From the NCBI RefSeq assembly GCF_004168285.1, contig NZ_SEWF01000007.1, forward strand, positions 124,001-188,000: a stretch of DNA of 64,000 bases. Reading direction: 5' to 3'. How positions within the stretch are numbered: position 1 is the first letter of the stretch; each line of letters opens with the position of its first letter. Of the stretch, positions 18,184 to 27,523 are shown one piece after another. The position numbers and the translations under genes are program-made. The stretch comes from Emticicia agri (GTDB lineage Bacteria > Bacteroidota > Bacteroidia > Cytophagales > Spirosomataceae). Below the pieces are notes generated by a model. It saw nothing but the letters and a program-made list of their open reading frames with translations, was not told the origin of the DNA and made no database searches.

Positions 18184-19437
18184 ATGAGTATCAGGTTCAG
18201 GCTTATCATCATGAATTTCCTGCAGTTTTTTATATGGGCTTGCTGGCTCCTTACCATAGGGGCTTACTGGTTTCAGAATAAAGGCTGGTCAGGTGCAGAG
18301 TTCGGAGCAATTTTTTCTACGATGGGTATCGCTTCTTTATTTATGCCTACCCTAACAGGCATCATTGCAGACAAATGGGTTAGTGCCGAAAAATTATATG
18401 CTATTCTGCATTTATTAGGTGCAGCGGCACTAATCTATATTCCTGAGGTAAACAATCCTGGTGATTTCTTTTGGGTTATTTTGTTGGTAGTTATCTTTTA
18501 TATGCCCACTTTAGCACTCTCCAATTCTATTGCCTATACTATCTTAACCAGAACTCAAACTGATATAGTCGATGATTTCCCTCCTATCAGGGTATGGGGT
18601 ACGGTTGGTTTTGTAGTAGCTCTTTGGGTAATTAGTCTTACACACAACGAGACTTCGGCTAATCAGTTTTATATCGCTGCGGGAGCAGCTATAATATTGG
18701 CTATTTATTCATTTACCTTGCCTAATTGTCCACCTTTAGCAAAGGGAACCGATAAAAAGACTTTTGGCGAGTTATTGGGTCTGAATGCTTTTCTTCTCTT
18801 TAAAGACAGTAAAATTGCCTTGTTTTTTATCTTCTCTATGTTTTTAGGAGCTGCATTACAATTAACCAATGCTTACGGTGATACTTTCTTACATGATTTT
18901 GCCACTGTAGATGCCTATAAAGATACAATAGCCGTTAAGTATCCGGCTATTATCATGTCTATCTCACAAATCTCTGAAACCCTGTTTATTCTAGCTATTC
19001 CTTTCTTTTTAAAGAGGTTTGGTATCAAGCAGGTAATGCTTTTTAGTATGATTGCCTGGGTATTGCGTTTTGGTTTGTTTGCCTATGGAAATCCGGGAAG
19101 TGGTTTGTGGATGATTATCCTATCTTGTATTGTGTATGGAATGGCCTTCGATTTCTTCAATATTTCAGGTTCATTGTTTATCGAAACGCATACCGACCAT
19201 AAAATACGGGCCAGTGCACAAGGCTTGTTTATGATGATGGTTAATGGGTTTGGAGCAGTTTCAGGGAGTTTAATCAGTGGTGTTATTATTCAGAAATATT
19301 TCACGCTTGCCGATGGCACCAAACAATGGGAAGGTATCTGGCTAACATTTGCGGGTTATTCTTTAGTAGTAGCTATACTTTTTGCCATACTATTTAAACA
19401 CAAACACGAAAACAACCTGGTAGTTCCGAAACATTAA
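18184..19437 (+). CDS. Nucleoside:H+ symporter, MFS superfamily (NupG/XapB-like)
   Basis: This 417-residue inner-membrane transporter has about 12 helices and begins RFRLIIMNFLQFFIWACWL, which matches the start of the NHS family that includes E. coli NupG and XapB. Further family-like segments are GTVGFVVALWV and the late FFNISGSLFIETHTDHKIRA. Proton-driven nucleoside import is the expected role; the exact nucleoside is unknown. It is monocistronic, with a terminator just downstream. Confidence 0.88.
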   Translation: MSIRFRLIIMNFLQFFIWACWLLTIGAYWFQNKGWSGAEFGAIFSTMGIASLFMPTLTGIIADKWVSAEKLYAILHLLGAAALIYIPEVNNPGDFFWVILLVVIFYMPTLALSNSIAYTILTRTQTDIVDDFPPIRVWGTVGFVVALWVISLTHNETSANQFYIAAGAAIILAIYSFTLPNCPPLAKGTDKKTFGELLGLNAFLLFKDSKIALFFIFSMFLGAALQLTNAYGDTFLHDFATVDAYKDTIAVKYPAIIMSISQISETLFILAIPFFLKRFGIKQVMLFSMIAWVLRFGLFAYGNPGSGLWMIILSCIVYGMAFDFFNISGSLFIETHTDHKIRASAQGLFMMMVNGFGAVSGSLISGVIIQKYFTLADGTKQWEGIWLTFAGYSLVVAILFAILFKHKHENNLVVPKH

Positions 19438-19460
19438 TACGTTCTATTAATTTGCATAAA

Positions 19461-19492
19461 AAAGCGAGATGTGGATTGCCATATCTCGCTTT
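19461..19492. terminator. Terminator between nucleoside and solute symporters
   Basis: A 14-bp stem with one G-T pair (AAAGCGAGATGTGG / CCATATCTCGCTTT) and loop ATTG lies between convergent genes. Confidence 0.75.
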
Positions 19493-19530
19493 CTGTTTAT
19501 TGCTTCACTAAAACTGCAACTGTGACAATC

Positions 19531-21000
19531 TTAAGCTAATACTTTCTCCTTTACCTTCTGGCTTTTATTACTCGAAAATATCCACAAGCCTACAAAAGTA
19601 ATAAACCCATTCAGCATCAGTTTTGAGAAACCAAATTCAAATGAAAAGTAGCTAAGGCTTATTTTTTCAATGTAATAAGTTAAGATTGGTGAAGCAATAC
19701 AAATAAACGGAACGTATTTATCAACGACCGGACGTTTCAGGTACAAGCCAAAGGCAAACAGCCCCAACAAAGGTCCATAAGTGTAGCCTGCAATATTAAA
19801 TACTGCCGAGATTACTTCCTGATTATTTAATGCTCTGAAGATGATAATTACCAGAATAAATACACCTGTAAAGCCAATGTGTGTCCAGTGTTTGAGTTTT
19901 TGTCTTTCTTTTTCTGAGCGGTTTTCAAATTGCAGAAAGTCTACGCAGAAAGAGGTAGTAAGGGCAGTAAGAGCAGAGTCAGAACTGGCATAGGTAGCCG
20001 CAGTGATACCCAACAGGAATGTAACGGCAGCCAGTGTACCAAAATGATTACCTAATGCCAGAGCCGGATATAAATCATCTGTTTTGGCAGGGATAGGGAA
20101 ACCCATTTGTTCTGAATACACATACAACAATACTCCCAAACTCAGAAAAAGCAGGTTCACAAATACCAGTACTACATAAAACCAGAACATATTTTTCTGT
20201 GCCTCGCCAATGCTTTTACAGGTAAGATTTTTCTGCATCAAATCCTGGTCAAGCCCGGTCATGGTCATGGCAATAAATGCGCCTGATAAGAAATCCTTTA
20301 AGAAATGGTGCTTATTCGCCCAATCCCATACAAAAATCTTTGAGTATGGGCTTTCGGTAACTGTGGTCAATACCTCACCTGCTGAAAGATTCAATTGTTT
20401 GCCAATCAGATAGATAGTCATAACAAGTGCTGTCAGCAAAAAGAATGTTTGTAAGGTATCAGTAATAATAATTGTTTTTACCCCGCCCTTAAAAGTATAG
20501 ACAAAGATAAGCGCCATAGCAATCAGCACCGTTAGTTCAAAAGGCACACCTAAGTCTTCAAAAATAGCTAATTGTAATACCTGCACGGCTACGTACATTC
20601 TTACGGCAGAACCTACCGTACGAGAAAGCAGGAAAAAAGCCGAACCTGTTTTATAAGACCAGAACCCGAAACGTTTTTCAAGATACCCATAAATAGAAAT
20701 CAGATTTAGCTTGTAGTACATGGGCATCAGTATCGTAGCAATTACCCAATAACCTACGGCATAACCTAACACAACCTGAAAATAAGAGAACTGTATTTTA
20801 CCAACAGCACCCGGTACCGAAACGAACGTTACACCCGAAATTGATGTTCCTATCATACCGAATGCCACCAGATACCAGGGTGATTGGCGGTTGGCAGTAA
20901 AAAAAGTATTAGTGTCGGCTCCTTTGGCAGTATAAATAGAAATGGCAATCAGCACTAAAAAATAAATGACAAGAATGGTCAGGGCAAGCGTAGAACTCAT
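19531..21000 (-). CDS. Sodium:solute symporter (SSS family)
   Basis: This 489-residue membrane protein has about 13 predicted helices, in the SLC5/SSS family of Na+-coupled symporters. Typical segments are IYTAKGADTNTFFTANRQ near the N-terminus, GMIGTSISGVTFVSVPG in the first repeat and GVKTIIITDTLQTFF. It begins at ATG ending at 21000 and is transcribed convergently with the nucleoside transporter. The solute (sugar, sialic acid or other) cannot be assigned from this sequence, and no catabolic genes sit beside it. Confidence 0.9.
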   Translation of the reverse strand: MSSTLALTILVIYFLVLIAISIYTAKGADTNTFFTANRQSPWYLVAFGMIGTSISGVTFVSVPGAVGKIQFSYFQVVLGYAVGYWVIATILMPMYYKLNLISIYGYLEKRFGFWSYKTGSAFFLLSRTVGSAVRMYVAVQVLQLAIFEDLGVPFELTVLIAMALIFVYTFKGGVKTIIITDTLQTFFLLTALVMTIYLIGKQLNLSAGEVLTTVTESPYSKIFVWDWANKHHFLKDFLSGAFIAMTMTGLDQDLMQKNLTCKSIGEAQKNMFWFYVVLVFVNLLFLSLGVLLYVYSEQMGFPIPAKTDDLYPALALGNHFGTLAAVTFLLGITAATYASSDSALTALTTSFCVDFLQFENRSEKERQKLKHWTHIGFTGVFILVIIIFRALNNQEVISAVFNIAGYTYGPLLGLFAFGLYLKRPVVDKYVPFICIASPILTYYIEKISLSYFSFEFGFSKLMLNGFITFVGLWIFSSNKSQKVKEKVLA

Positions 21001-21204
21001 TGATGCTTGGGTTTATTAGTTTGTTTCAATTTGGGTCAAATATCAAAACTTTTTTCGCTATAACAAAACGACTCTTTGCGAAAAATGAATTATCTTAGCA
21101 TAAAAATAGACGAAATACGTATGTTTTAAACCCGTTATTTTCGTTAATGTGTAAATCATCAACAATAAAAATTGTTTATTATTAAAAATAGTAAAAGTAT
21201 AGAA

Positions 21205-21498
21205 ATGGCAACATTACCGAATCCTGAAATTGAAGTCATTGAGGAAGTAATAGAAGATATTGCAAACATTAAATTGTGGGAACTTGTAGTGTACAATGAT
21301 GAGGTAAATACTTTTGACCATGTGATTGAGACTTTAATTGAGGTTTGTCAGCATTCTCCCGAACAAGCAGAGCAATGCACACTTATTATTCATTACAAAG
21401 GACAATGTGGCGTAAAATCAGGAGATTTTGAAGAACTGGCTCCTATGAGAAACGAAATTTGCAGAAGAAAAATATCGGCTGAAATCATGCTTAAATAA
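21205..21498 (+). CDS. clpS: ATP-dependent Clp protease adaptor ClpS
   Basis: ClpS delivers N-degron substrates to the ClpAP/ClpCP protease. The 97-residue protein starts at ATG 21205 (MATLPNPEIEVIEE); the frame is open 11 codons upstream but lacks an ATG there. It has an acidic N-terminal tail, then the core WELVVYNDEVNTFDHVIETLIEV, with the Asn-Asp of the substrate pocket, and HYKGQCGVKSG at the Clp-contact side. The next gene, recR, begins 72 nt downstream. Confidence 0.9.
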   Translation: MATLPNPEIEVIEEVIEDIANIKLWELVVYNDEVNTFDHVIETLIEVCQHSPEQAEQCTLIIHYKGQCGVKSGDFEELAPMRNEICRRKISAEIMLK

Positions 21499-21570
21499 GG
21501 TATTTTCTTTAATCTGAATTTTATTAAATCCATTACAATAGATTAATTACATCAAAAGGTCTGAATAACG

Positions 21571-22185
21571 TTGAACTTCCCCTCGAAATTAATAGAAGAC
21601 GCTGTCGTTGAAATCTCAAAGCTCCCCGGTATTGGAAAAAAATCTGCCTTGAGACTGGTTTTGCACTTGCTGAAAAGAGAAGAAACCCAGACACAACTAT
21701 TGGCCGATGCGCTGATAGCCATGCGTACCAAAACAACCTATTGCCGGAAATGCCATAATATATCCGACGACGAACTTTGTCAGATATGTAGTTCGCCACG
21801 TCGTGACCAGAATATTATTTGCGTAGTAGAAGATACCCGCGATGTACTGGCCATTGAGAATACGGCTCAATACCGAGGATTATATCATGTTTTAGGAGGT
21901 ATTATTTCACCATTGATGGGTGTGGGGCCTACTGACCTGAATATAGATTCTCTGCTGAAACGAATTGAACAAGTCGACGAAAACGAAAAAATTCAGGAGA
22001 TAATTCTTGCATTAAGCCCAACAATGGAAGGCGATACCACAGCCTTTTATCTGCAAAAGAAACTGAAAGCATTTCCTGTAAAAATCAGTACCATTGCCAG
22101 AGGCATTCCGATTGGCGGAGACCTGGAATATACCGATGAAGTAACCCTCGGCAGAAGTATTCTTAGCCGGATAGCTTATGATTAG
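21571..22185 (+). CDS. recR: Recombination mediator RecR
   Basis: RecR works with RecO/RecF to load RecA at gaps. The 204-residue protein has an N-terminal helix-hairpin-helix (LPGIGKKSALRLVLHLL), a Cys4 zinc finger (C58, C61, C70, C73), a Toprim domain starting at IICVVEDTRD and a C-terminal Walker-like segment GGDLEYTDEVTLGRSI. The start is TTG at 21571: an in-frame stop TGA lies only three codons upstream at 21562-21564 and no ATG lies between, so the non-ATG start is well supported. Confidence 0.95.
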   Translation: MNFPSKLIEDAVVEISKLPGIGKKSALRLVLHLLKREETQTQLLADALIAMRTKTTYCRKCHNISDDELCQICSSPRRDQNIICVVEDTRDVLAIENTAQYRGLYHVLGGIISPLMGVGPTDLNIDSLLKRIEQVDENEKIQEIILALSPTMEGDTTAFYLQKKLKAFPVKISTIARGIPIGGDLEYTDEVTLGRSILSRIAYD

Positions 22186-22222
22186 TATTTTTCAGGAATG
22201 CTAATCAATACTTCTCATCTAT

Positions 22223-22918
22223 ATGACAAATCAAGAAAAAACCGATACTTTTCCTAAACCGAAAAGTTTTCCACGCATTAAAATCTGTTGTATCAGTAGC
22301 ATTCAGGAAGCAAAAGACGCTATTAGTTTTGGTGCTTCTGCTTTAGGTCTGGTAGCTAAAATGCCCAGCGGCCCCGGCCCTATTGCTGATGAGCTAATCC
22401 GTGAGATCGTAGCTACTATCCCACCCCCTGTTGCTTCTTTTTTATTAACCAGCCGCACAGATACCAGAGCCATTATTGAACACCAGCAATCGGTCAACAG
22501 TAATGTAATTCAGATTGTTGATGCTATTGCTTCGGGTACTTATGCCGATTTCAAACGTGAAATACCGGCTATCAGAATAGTACAGGTGATTCACGTAGTC
22601 GATGAAAAAAGCATTGATGAAGCACTGGCTTGTGCTGAACAGGTTGATGCACTTCTATTAGACTCCGGTAATCCAACGCTCGCCGTAAAAGAATTAGGTG
22701 GAACCGGGCGTGTACACAACTGGACAATGAGCCGTAAAATTGTAGAACAATCAAAGGTTCCGGTGTTTCTGGCAGGTGGCTTAAAAGCCGAAAATGTACG
22801 GGCAGCCATCGAAAACGTACAACCCCATGGTTTAGATTTATGCAGTAGTGTCCGAACAAACGGACACTTGGATTTGTTTAAGTTAGAAACGTTTTTTAAT
22901 GAAGTTTATAAAATATAA
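22223..22918 (+). CDS. Phosphoribosylanthranilate isomerase-like protein, divergent TrpF
   Basis: This 231-residue TIM-barrel protein is of the TrpF type, which catalyses the Amadori rearrangement in tryptophan synthesis. The first-strand motif is RIKICCISS (usual KICGIT), retaining catalytic Cys22, and the candidate catalytic Asp147 is in ALLLDSGN. The phosphate-binding end reads VFLAGGLKAENVRAAI. The motif AKMPSGPGPI and the end GLDLCSSVRTNG differ from the common SPR and GVDVSSGVE forms. It is not in a trp operon, so it may be a paralogue with another role. Confidence 0.78.
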   Translation: MTNQEKTDTFPKPKSFPRIKICCISSIQEAKDAISFGASALGLVAKMPSGPGPIADELIREIVATIPPPVASFLLTSRTDTRAIIEHQQSVNSNVIQIVDAIASGTYADFKREIPAIRIVQVIHVVDEKSIDEALACAEQVDALLLDSGNPTLAVKELGGTGRVHNWTMSRKIVEQSKVPVFLAGGLKAENVRAAIENVQPHGLDLCSSVRTNGHLDLFKLETFFNEVYKI

Positions 22919-22923
22919 GTCTT

Positions 22924-22931
22924 TATATTTG
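22924..22931 (+). promoter_or_regulatory. Putative -7 promoter box for the superoxide dismutase gene
   Basis: TATATTTG, a full match to TAnnTTTG, begins 6 nt after the upstream stop codon and 64 nt before the sod ATG. Confidence 0.6.
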
Positions 22932-22987
22932 CGCCAGTCAAATTCCAGTAACAACGATTATTTTTTATCATAAATCCCTGCATAAAC

Positions 22988-23683
22988 ATGAACAGAAAAG
23001 ATTTCATCAAAGCCATTGTCGGAAGCTCTTTCTTATTGAAAATGGGTGATGTGTTTGCCAGACCTGTCAGCTTCGAAGGCATGTACACATTAGCTCCTCT
23101 TCCTTACGCTAACGATGCGCTTGAACCACATATCGACAAAATGACGATGGAAATTCACCATGACCGTCATCATAAAGCATACGTTGACAATCTGAATAAA
23201 GCCATTGCCGGTACAGATATGGAGAAAATGCCTTTAGATAAACTGATAAAAGACATTAGCAAATATCCGGTTGCTGTCAGAAATAATGGCGGTGGTCATT
23301 GGAATCATACATTTTTCTGGCAAATCATGGGGCCTAAAGGGGGTGGTGCTCCAACAGGAAAATTAGCCGCAGCTATCAATAGTGCTTTCGGCAGTTTCGA
23401 TAAAATGAAAGAAGAGTTTGCCAAAGCAGCTACTACTCGTTTTGGTTCGGGTTGGGCATGGTTGATTGTTGGCCCGGATAAAAAACTTAAAATCACTTCT
23501 ACTCCAAATCAGGATAATCCGTTGATGGACGTAGCTACTGATAAAGGAACGCCTATTCTGGCTATCGACGTTTGGGAACATGCGTATTACCTGAAATACC
23601 AGAACAAACGTGCCGATTATATCAATGCTTTCTGGAATGTGGTGAACTGGGACAAGGTGAACCAGAATTTTGAAGCTGCCTGA
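22988..23683 (+). CDS. Superoxide dismutase (Fe/Mn family) with N-terminal export signal
   Basis: This 231-residue protein dismutates superoxide. The SOD core starts at about residue 34 ([18 protein letters not shown]). Metal ligands fit His57 (MEIHHDRHH), His107 (WNHTFFW), Asp194 and His198 (DVWEHAYY). The first roughly 25 residues ([20 protein letters not shown]) are an extra hydrophobic leader starting like a Tat or Bacteroidota exported-protein signal, so the enzyme is probably periplasmic. The [21 protein letters not shown] pattern mixes Mn- and Fe-type residues, so metal choice is uncertain. Confidence 0.93.
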   Translation: MNRKDFIKAIVGSSFLLKMGDVFARPVSFEGMYTLAPLPYANDALEPHIDKMTMEIHHDRHHKAYVDNLNKAIAGTDMEKMPLDKLIKDISKYPVAVRNNGGGHWNHTFFWQIMGPKGGGAPTGKLAAAINSAFGSFDKMKEEFAKAATTRFGSGWAWLIVGPDKKLKITSTPNQDNPLMDVATDKGTPILAIDVWEHAYYLKYQNKRADYINAFWNVVNWDKVNQNFEAA

Positions 23684-23711
23684 ACATAACAGATTCAGCT
23701 TATAAAAACAG

Positions 23712-23742
23712 AAAAGGATTTACCAATAGTAAGTCCTTTTTT
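23712..23742 (+). terminator. Terminator after superoxide dismutase
   Basis: A 12-bp stem with one G-T pair (left arm 23712-23723, right arm 23729-23740) and a five-base loop is followed by T. Confidence 0.8.
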
Positions 23743-23776
23743 GCGTATTATAGGCTAATATTTACTATTTTTTTGT

Positions 23777-23784
23777 TATATTTG
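23777..23784 (+). promoter_or_regulatory. Putative -7 promoter box for the topoisomerase IV gene
   Basis: TATATTTG lies 33 nt before ATG 23817 and is preceded by a T-rich tract. Confidence 0.6.
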
Positions 23785-23816
23785 CTATAAATTAATGCTT
23801 TCTTGTATTGACTCCC

Positions 23817-26408
23817 ATGAGTGAACAAAATCCTAAGTACGATCCGCTTCAACAAAAAGAAGTTATCGATGATATGTTTGAGAACTGGTTTCTCGACTAT
23901 GCATCTTATGTAATTTTAGAGCGTGCTGTACCTGCCATCGAAGATGGTCTGAAACCAGTACAACGCCGTGTGATGCACGCTCTTAAAGAAATGGATGATG
24001 GCCGCTTTAATAAAGTAGCCAATGTTATCGGCTCTACCATGCAGTATCACCCACATGGTGATGCTTCCATCGGAGACGCTATTGTTTCGATGGGGCAAAA
24101 AAATCTGTTATTAGATACTCAGGGAAACTGGGGAGATATAAGAACCGGAGACGGTGCTGCTGCCCCTCGCTACATTGAGGTAAGGCTATCTAAATTTGCC
24201 AACGACATTTTATTTAATGAAGACACTACTGAGTGGCAGATGTCTTACGATGGCCGAAAACGTGAACCCATTAATCTTCCGGCAAAATTCCCGTTGTTAT
24301 TGGTACAAGGTGTTGAGGGTATTGCTGTTGGTCTTTCAACCAAGATACTTCCACACAATTTTGTTGAAGTGTGTGAGGCATCTATCGCTCACCTGAAAAA
24401 AGAAAGTTTTCAGTTATATCCTGATTTCCTGACTGGTGGAATGGTTGATGTAAGCACTTACAATGATGGCGCAAGAGGCGGAAAGGTAAAGGTAAGAGCC
24501 AAAATTGCCGAATTAGACAAAAAAACACTTGTTATTAAGGAAATCCCGTTCGGCACTACTACTACCAGTCTGATTGAGTCGATCATTAAGGCCAATGATG
24601 CCGGAAAAATAAAAATCAAAAAGGTAGAAGACAATACAGCCAAAGAAGTATCAATTATTGTACACTTAGCGCCTAATACCTCGCCTGATATTACCATTGA
24701 TGCGCTTTATGCTTTTACTGAATGTGAAAACTCTATTTCTCCCAATGCCTGTGTAATTATTGACGAAAAACCTCACTTTGTTTCTATCAGTGAGATACTC
24801 CGCCAGTCTACACAGCAAACCATGCACCTGCTGAAAAGAGAGCTGGAAATCAAGAAGCATGAGTTGAAAGAAAAATTACTCTATAGTTCATTAGAGAAAA
24901 TCTTTATCGAAAACCGGATTTATCGTGATATAGAAGAGTGTGAAACTTTTGAGGCAGTAATCCAGACAATTGATAAAGGTTTAGACCCTTTCAAGAAAGA
25001 CTTTTATCGGGAAATTGTAGAGGAAGACATTCTACGTTTGTGCGAAATCAAAATCAAACGTATTTCTAAATACGACTCTTTCAAAGCCGACGAATTAATG
25101 CGTCGTTTAGAACAGGAATTAGCTGAAGTAGAGGATAATTTATTGAATCTTGTACGCTATACCATCAGTTTCTTTAAAGACCTGTTGAAAAAATACGGCA
25201 AAGGACGTGAACGTAAAACCGAAATCAGACAGTTTGGGGCAGTACAGGCAACTGTGGTAGCAGCTAATAATCAGAAATTGTATGTTGACCGTGAAGGTGG
25301 TTTCATTGGTTATGGTCTTAAAAAAGATGAGTATGTAATGGACTGTTCTGATATTGATGATATTATTGCTTTCAAACGTGACGGAAAGTATGTAATTACC
25401 AAAATTCAGGAAAAAGTCTTTGTTGGTAAAGACATCATCTATTGTTCGGTATTCCGTAAAAACGATGAACGTAAGATTTACAATGTTGTTTATTCCGATG
25501 GTAAATCTGGGGCATCTTATGCCAAGCGATTCTTTGTAACAGGCATTACCCGCGACAAAGAGTATGACGTTTCAATGGGAAATCCAAAATCTAAAGTGTT
25601 GTATTTTACAGCCAACGATAATGGAGAGGCCGAAACTGTTTTTGTAAACCTGACAGCCAACTCTACGGCCAAGAAAAAACAATTAGATTGGGATTTTGCC
25701 ACCCTTGCTGTTAAAAACAGAAGTTCTATGGGGAATCTCATCACCAAGTTCCCTGTCAGAAAAGTAGTGCTTAAATCAACAGGTAAATCTACTTTAGGTG
25801 GAGTTGATATCTGGTTCGATGCCGTTATCGGTAAACTGAACAGGGACGAGCATGGCTTATACTTAGGAAACTTTGACTCCGAAGACAGAATATTGGTTCT
25901 CTATAAAGACGGACAATACGAACTCACCAATTTTGAGCTCACCAACCGTTATGAACCAAGAGAAATTTCAAAAGTAATAAAGTTCTCTCCTGACAGAATT
26001 ATCTCTTGTCTATATTTCGAAGGTGAAAACAAAACTTTCTATATCAAACGCTTCAAAATTGAGACAACTACTATTGATAAAAAATTCCTCTTTATTACTG
26101 ATACCAAAAACTCTCGCTTATTGGCGGTAAGTACCGACAAATACCCACGTGTATCGCTTAAAACGAAAGCTGATAAAAAAGCACCGATTGAAGTACAAGC
26201 TATTAATGTCGATGAATTTGTAGAAGTAAGGGGCTGGAAAGCCATCGGCCAGAAACTGAATGTTTATGATGTAGTGGAGGTAAAAATGCTTGACCCTAAA
26301 CCTGAAGAGGTGGAAGAGAAAAAAGTAGCAGTACCGGTTCAGGAAGTACAAGCTGAAACTCAACAAGAAGTATCAGACGATACAGAAGGCCAATTAGCCT
26401 TGTTTTAA
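23817..26408 (+). CDS. parC: DNA topoisomerase IV subunit A
   Basis: This 863-residue type IIA topoisomerase subunit cuts and passes DNA strands for chromosome decatenation. The N-terminal breakage-reunion domain has the sequence YHPHGDASIGDAIV and catalytic Tyr119 in APRYIE. The start is ATG 23817 (MSEQNPKYDP); an upstream in-frame TTG at 23808 is less likely. ParC is preferred to GyrA because the length and the divergent C-terminal beta-propeller fit Bacteroidota topo IV and no clear GyrA-box was seen. The acidic Gln/Glu-rich tail ends EGQLALF. The ParE gene is not in the window. Confidence 0.9.
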   Translation: MSEQNPKYDPLQQKEVIDDMFENWFLDYASYVILERAVPAIEDGLKPVQRRVMHALKEMDDGRFNKVANVIGSTMQYHPHGDASIGDAIVSMGQKNLLLDTQGNWGDIRTGDGAAAPRYIEVRLSKFANDILFNEDTTEWQMSYDGRKREPINLPAKFPLLLVQGVEGIAVGLSTKILPHNFVEVCEASIAHLKKESFQLYPDFLTGGMVDVSTYNDGARGGKVKVRAKIAELDKKTLVIKEIPFGTTTTSLIESIIKANDAGKIKIKKVEDNTAKEVSIIVHLAPNTSPDITIDALYAFTECENSISPNACVIIDEKPHFVSISEILRQSTQQTMHLLKRELEIKKHELKEKLLYSSLEKIFIENRIYRDIEECETFEAVIQTIDKGLDPFKKDFYREIVEEDILRLCEIKIKRISKYDSFKADELMRRLEQELAEVEDNLLNLVRYTISFFKDLLKKYGKGRERKTEIRQFGAVQATVVAANNQKLYVDREGGFIGYGLKKDEYVMDCSDIDDIIAFKRDGKYVITKIQEKVFVGKDIIYCSVFRKNDERKIYNVVYSDGKSGASYAKRFFVTGITRDKEYDVSMGNPKSKVLYFTANDNGEAETVFVNLTANSTAKKKQLDWDFATLAVKNRSSMGNLITKFPVRKVVLKSTGKSTLGGVDIWFDAVIGKLNRDEHGLYLGNFDSEDRILVLYKDGQYELTNFELTNRYEPREISKVIKFSPDRIISCLYFEGENKTFYIKRFKIETTTIDKKFLFITDTKNSRLLAVSTDKYPRVSLKTKADKKAPIEVQAINVDEFVEVRGWKAIGQKLNVYDVVEVKMLDPKPEEVEEKKVAVPVQEVQAETQQEVSDDTEGQLALF

Positions 26409-26429
26409 TAGAAATTGAACGATACATGT

Positions 26430-26455
26430 AAGAGGGAAAACCGAATTTCCCTCTT
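26430..26455 (+). terminator. Terminator-like hairpin after parC
   Basis: A 10-bp perfect stem (AAGAGGGAAA / TTTCCCTCTT) with a six-base loop is present; the T tract is short. Confidence 0.6.
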
Positions 26456-26493
26456 CATTATTTATACGCTTATCAAATTTACTTCATACAGCT

Positions 26494-27390
26494 ATGCGCT
26501 ATTTTCTGCTCGCCACTTTACTTATCGTCCATTCACTTACACAAGCACAAACACTTATTGACAAAATAAAGCAACTCAGGTATGATACGCAATGGCAGCA
26601 GGTAGCGGCTATTCCCCTGCAATTTCCTACTTATCACCCGCAGGGCATGGTCAGAATCGGAAAGTTTTTCTATATGAGTTCGGTAGAGGTAATCAAGCCA
26701 CCCAAAAACGGAGAAACAGGCGAAGGTATCGGGCATTTGTTTAAAATGGATTCTACGGGCAAGCTGTTAGCACAGACTACTTTAGGCGAAGGCTCCATGT
26801 ATCATCCCGGCGGTATTGATTATGATGGCAAACATATATGGGTTCCGGTAGCAGAATATCGTCCCAACAGTCAGGCGATTATTTATAAAGTTGATCCAGC
26901 CAATATGCTATCAACAGAAGTTTTCCGTTTTAAAGAACACATCGGAGGCATTGTACATAATACCGATGCGCACACACTTTTTGGCATTAGCTGGGGCTCA
27001 AGAAATTTTTATCAGTGGAAACTGACTTCTAAGGGGCAGGTAAGCAATGCCTCTGCTTCTCCGCAAGATTTGCGTATCAGCAATCCGTCATTTTATATTG
27101 ATTATCAGGATTGCCATTATTTGGGTAATCATATGATGCTTTGTTCCGGCCTTCAACGATATACTCATAATAACCAGACCATCCGCATTGGGGGTTTCGA
27201 CCTAATTAGCTTAAAAGACTATCGGCCTGTCCATCAAGTGCCTATTCGCTTATGGTCTCCTACAGGCTTACCCATGACAAGCAATCCATTCTGGATAGAA
27301 TCTACTGCCGACGGAATCAGCACCTATTTTCTACCCGACGACGATAAAGCCTCTACACTTTTTATTTATAAGGCTGTTTTGAAGCCTTAA
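26494..27390 (+). CDS. Exported DUF6454-like protein
   Basis: This 298-residue protein has a Sec signal peptide (MRYFLLATLLIVHSLTQAQ). The mature part has repeated strand-turn units (YHPQGMVRIGKFFYMSSVEV, YHPGGIDYDGKHIWVPVAEY), suggesting a beta-propeller. The family call is from memory of the HPQGM/HPGGID pattern and is moderate. No catalytic site is recognised. It lies between parC and the first XRE-S24 regulator, with no sign of an operon. Confidence 0.6.
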   Translation: MRYFLLATLLIVHSLTQAQTLIDKIKQLRYDTQWQQVAAIPLQFPTYHPQGMVRIGKFFYMSSVEVIKPPKNGETGEGIGHLFKMDSTGKLLAQTTLGEGSMYHPGGIDYDGKHIWVPVAEYRPNSQAIIYKVDPANMLSTEVFRFKEHIGGIVHNTDAHTLFGISWGSRNFYQWKLTSKGQVSNASASPQDLRISNPSFYIDYQDCHYLGNHMMLCSGLQRYTHNNQTIRIGGFDLISLKDYRPVHQVPIRLWSPTGLPMTSNPFWIESTADGISTYFLPDDDKASTLFIYKAVLKP

Positions 27391-27439
27391 ATAGGCATAT
27401 ATTCTGCTCAATATTAAGTTTTTACAAAAAATCAAAAAA

Positions 27440-27477
27440 AAACTACCGAAAATTTGGTAGTTTACGAGTTTGTTTTT
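27440..27477 (+). terminator. Hairpin between the DUF6454-like gene and the regulator; terminator or operator
   Basis: The arms AAACTACC (27440-27447) and GGTAGTTT (27456-27463) flank an A/T centre, with T-rich sequence downstream. It may end the upstream gene. Its inner part resembles the CCGAAAAT sites that follow, so a regulatory role is also possible. Confidence 0.45.
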
Positions 27478-27481
27478 ATAA

Positions 27482-27519
27482 TTGCCGAAGATTTCGGCAA
27501 GAGAATCCGAAAATATCGG
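27482..27519 (+). promoter_or_regulatory. Paired palindromes, candidate operator of the XRE-S24 regulator
   Basis: A perfect palindrome TTGCCGAA-GAT-TTCGGCAA lies at 27482-27500 and a shorter one CCGA-AAATA-TCGG at 27507-27519, ending 4 nt before the ATG at 27524. A near-consensus -7 box TATAATTG at 27477-27484 overlaps the first palindrome. A repressor bound here would block transcription start, as expected for autorepression. Confidence 0.6.
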
Positions 27520-27523
27520 CACA

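Noticed and set aside
23817-26408. Assignment as gyrase subunit A
   Set aside because: Length, the divergent C-terminal domain and the absence of a clear GyrA-box favour topoisomerase IV, but the two are similar in the catalytic domain.
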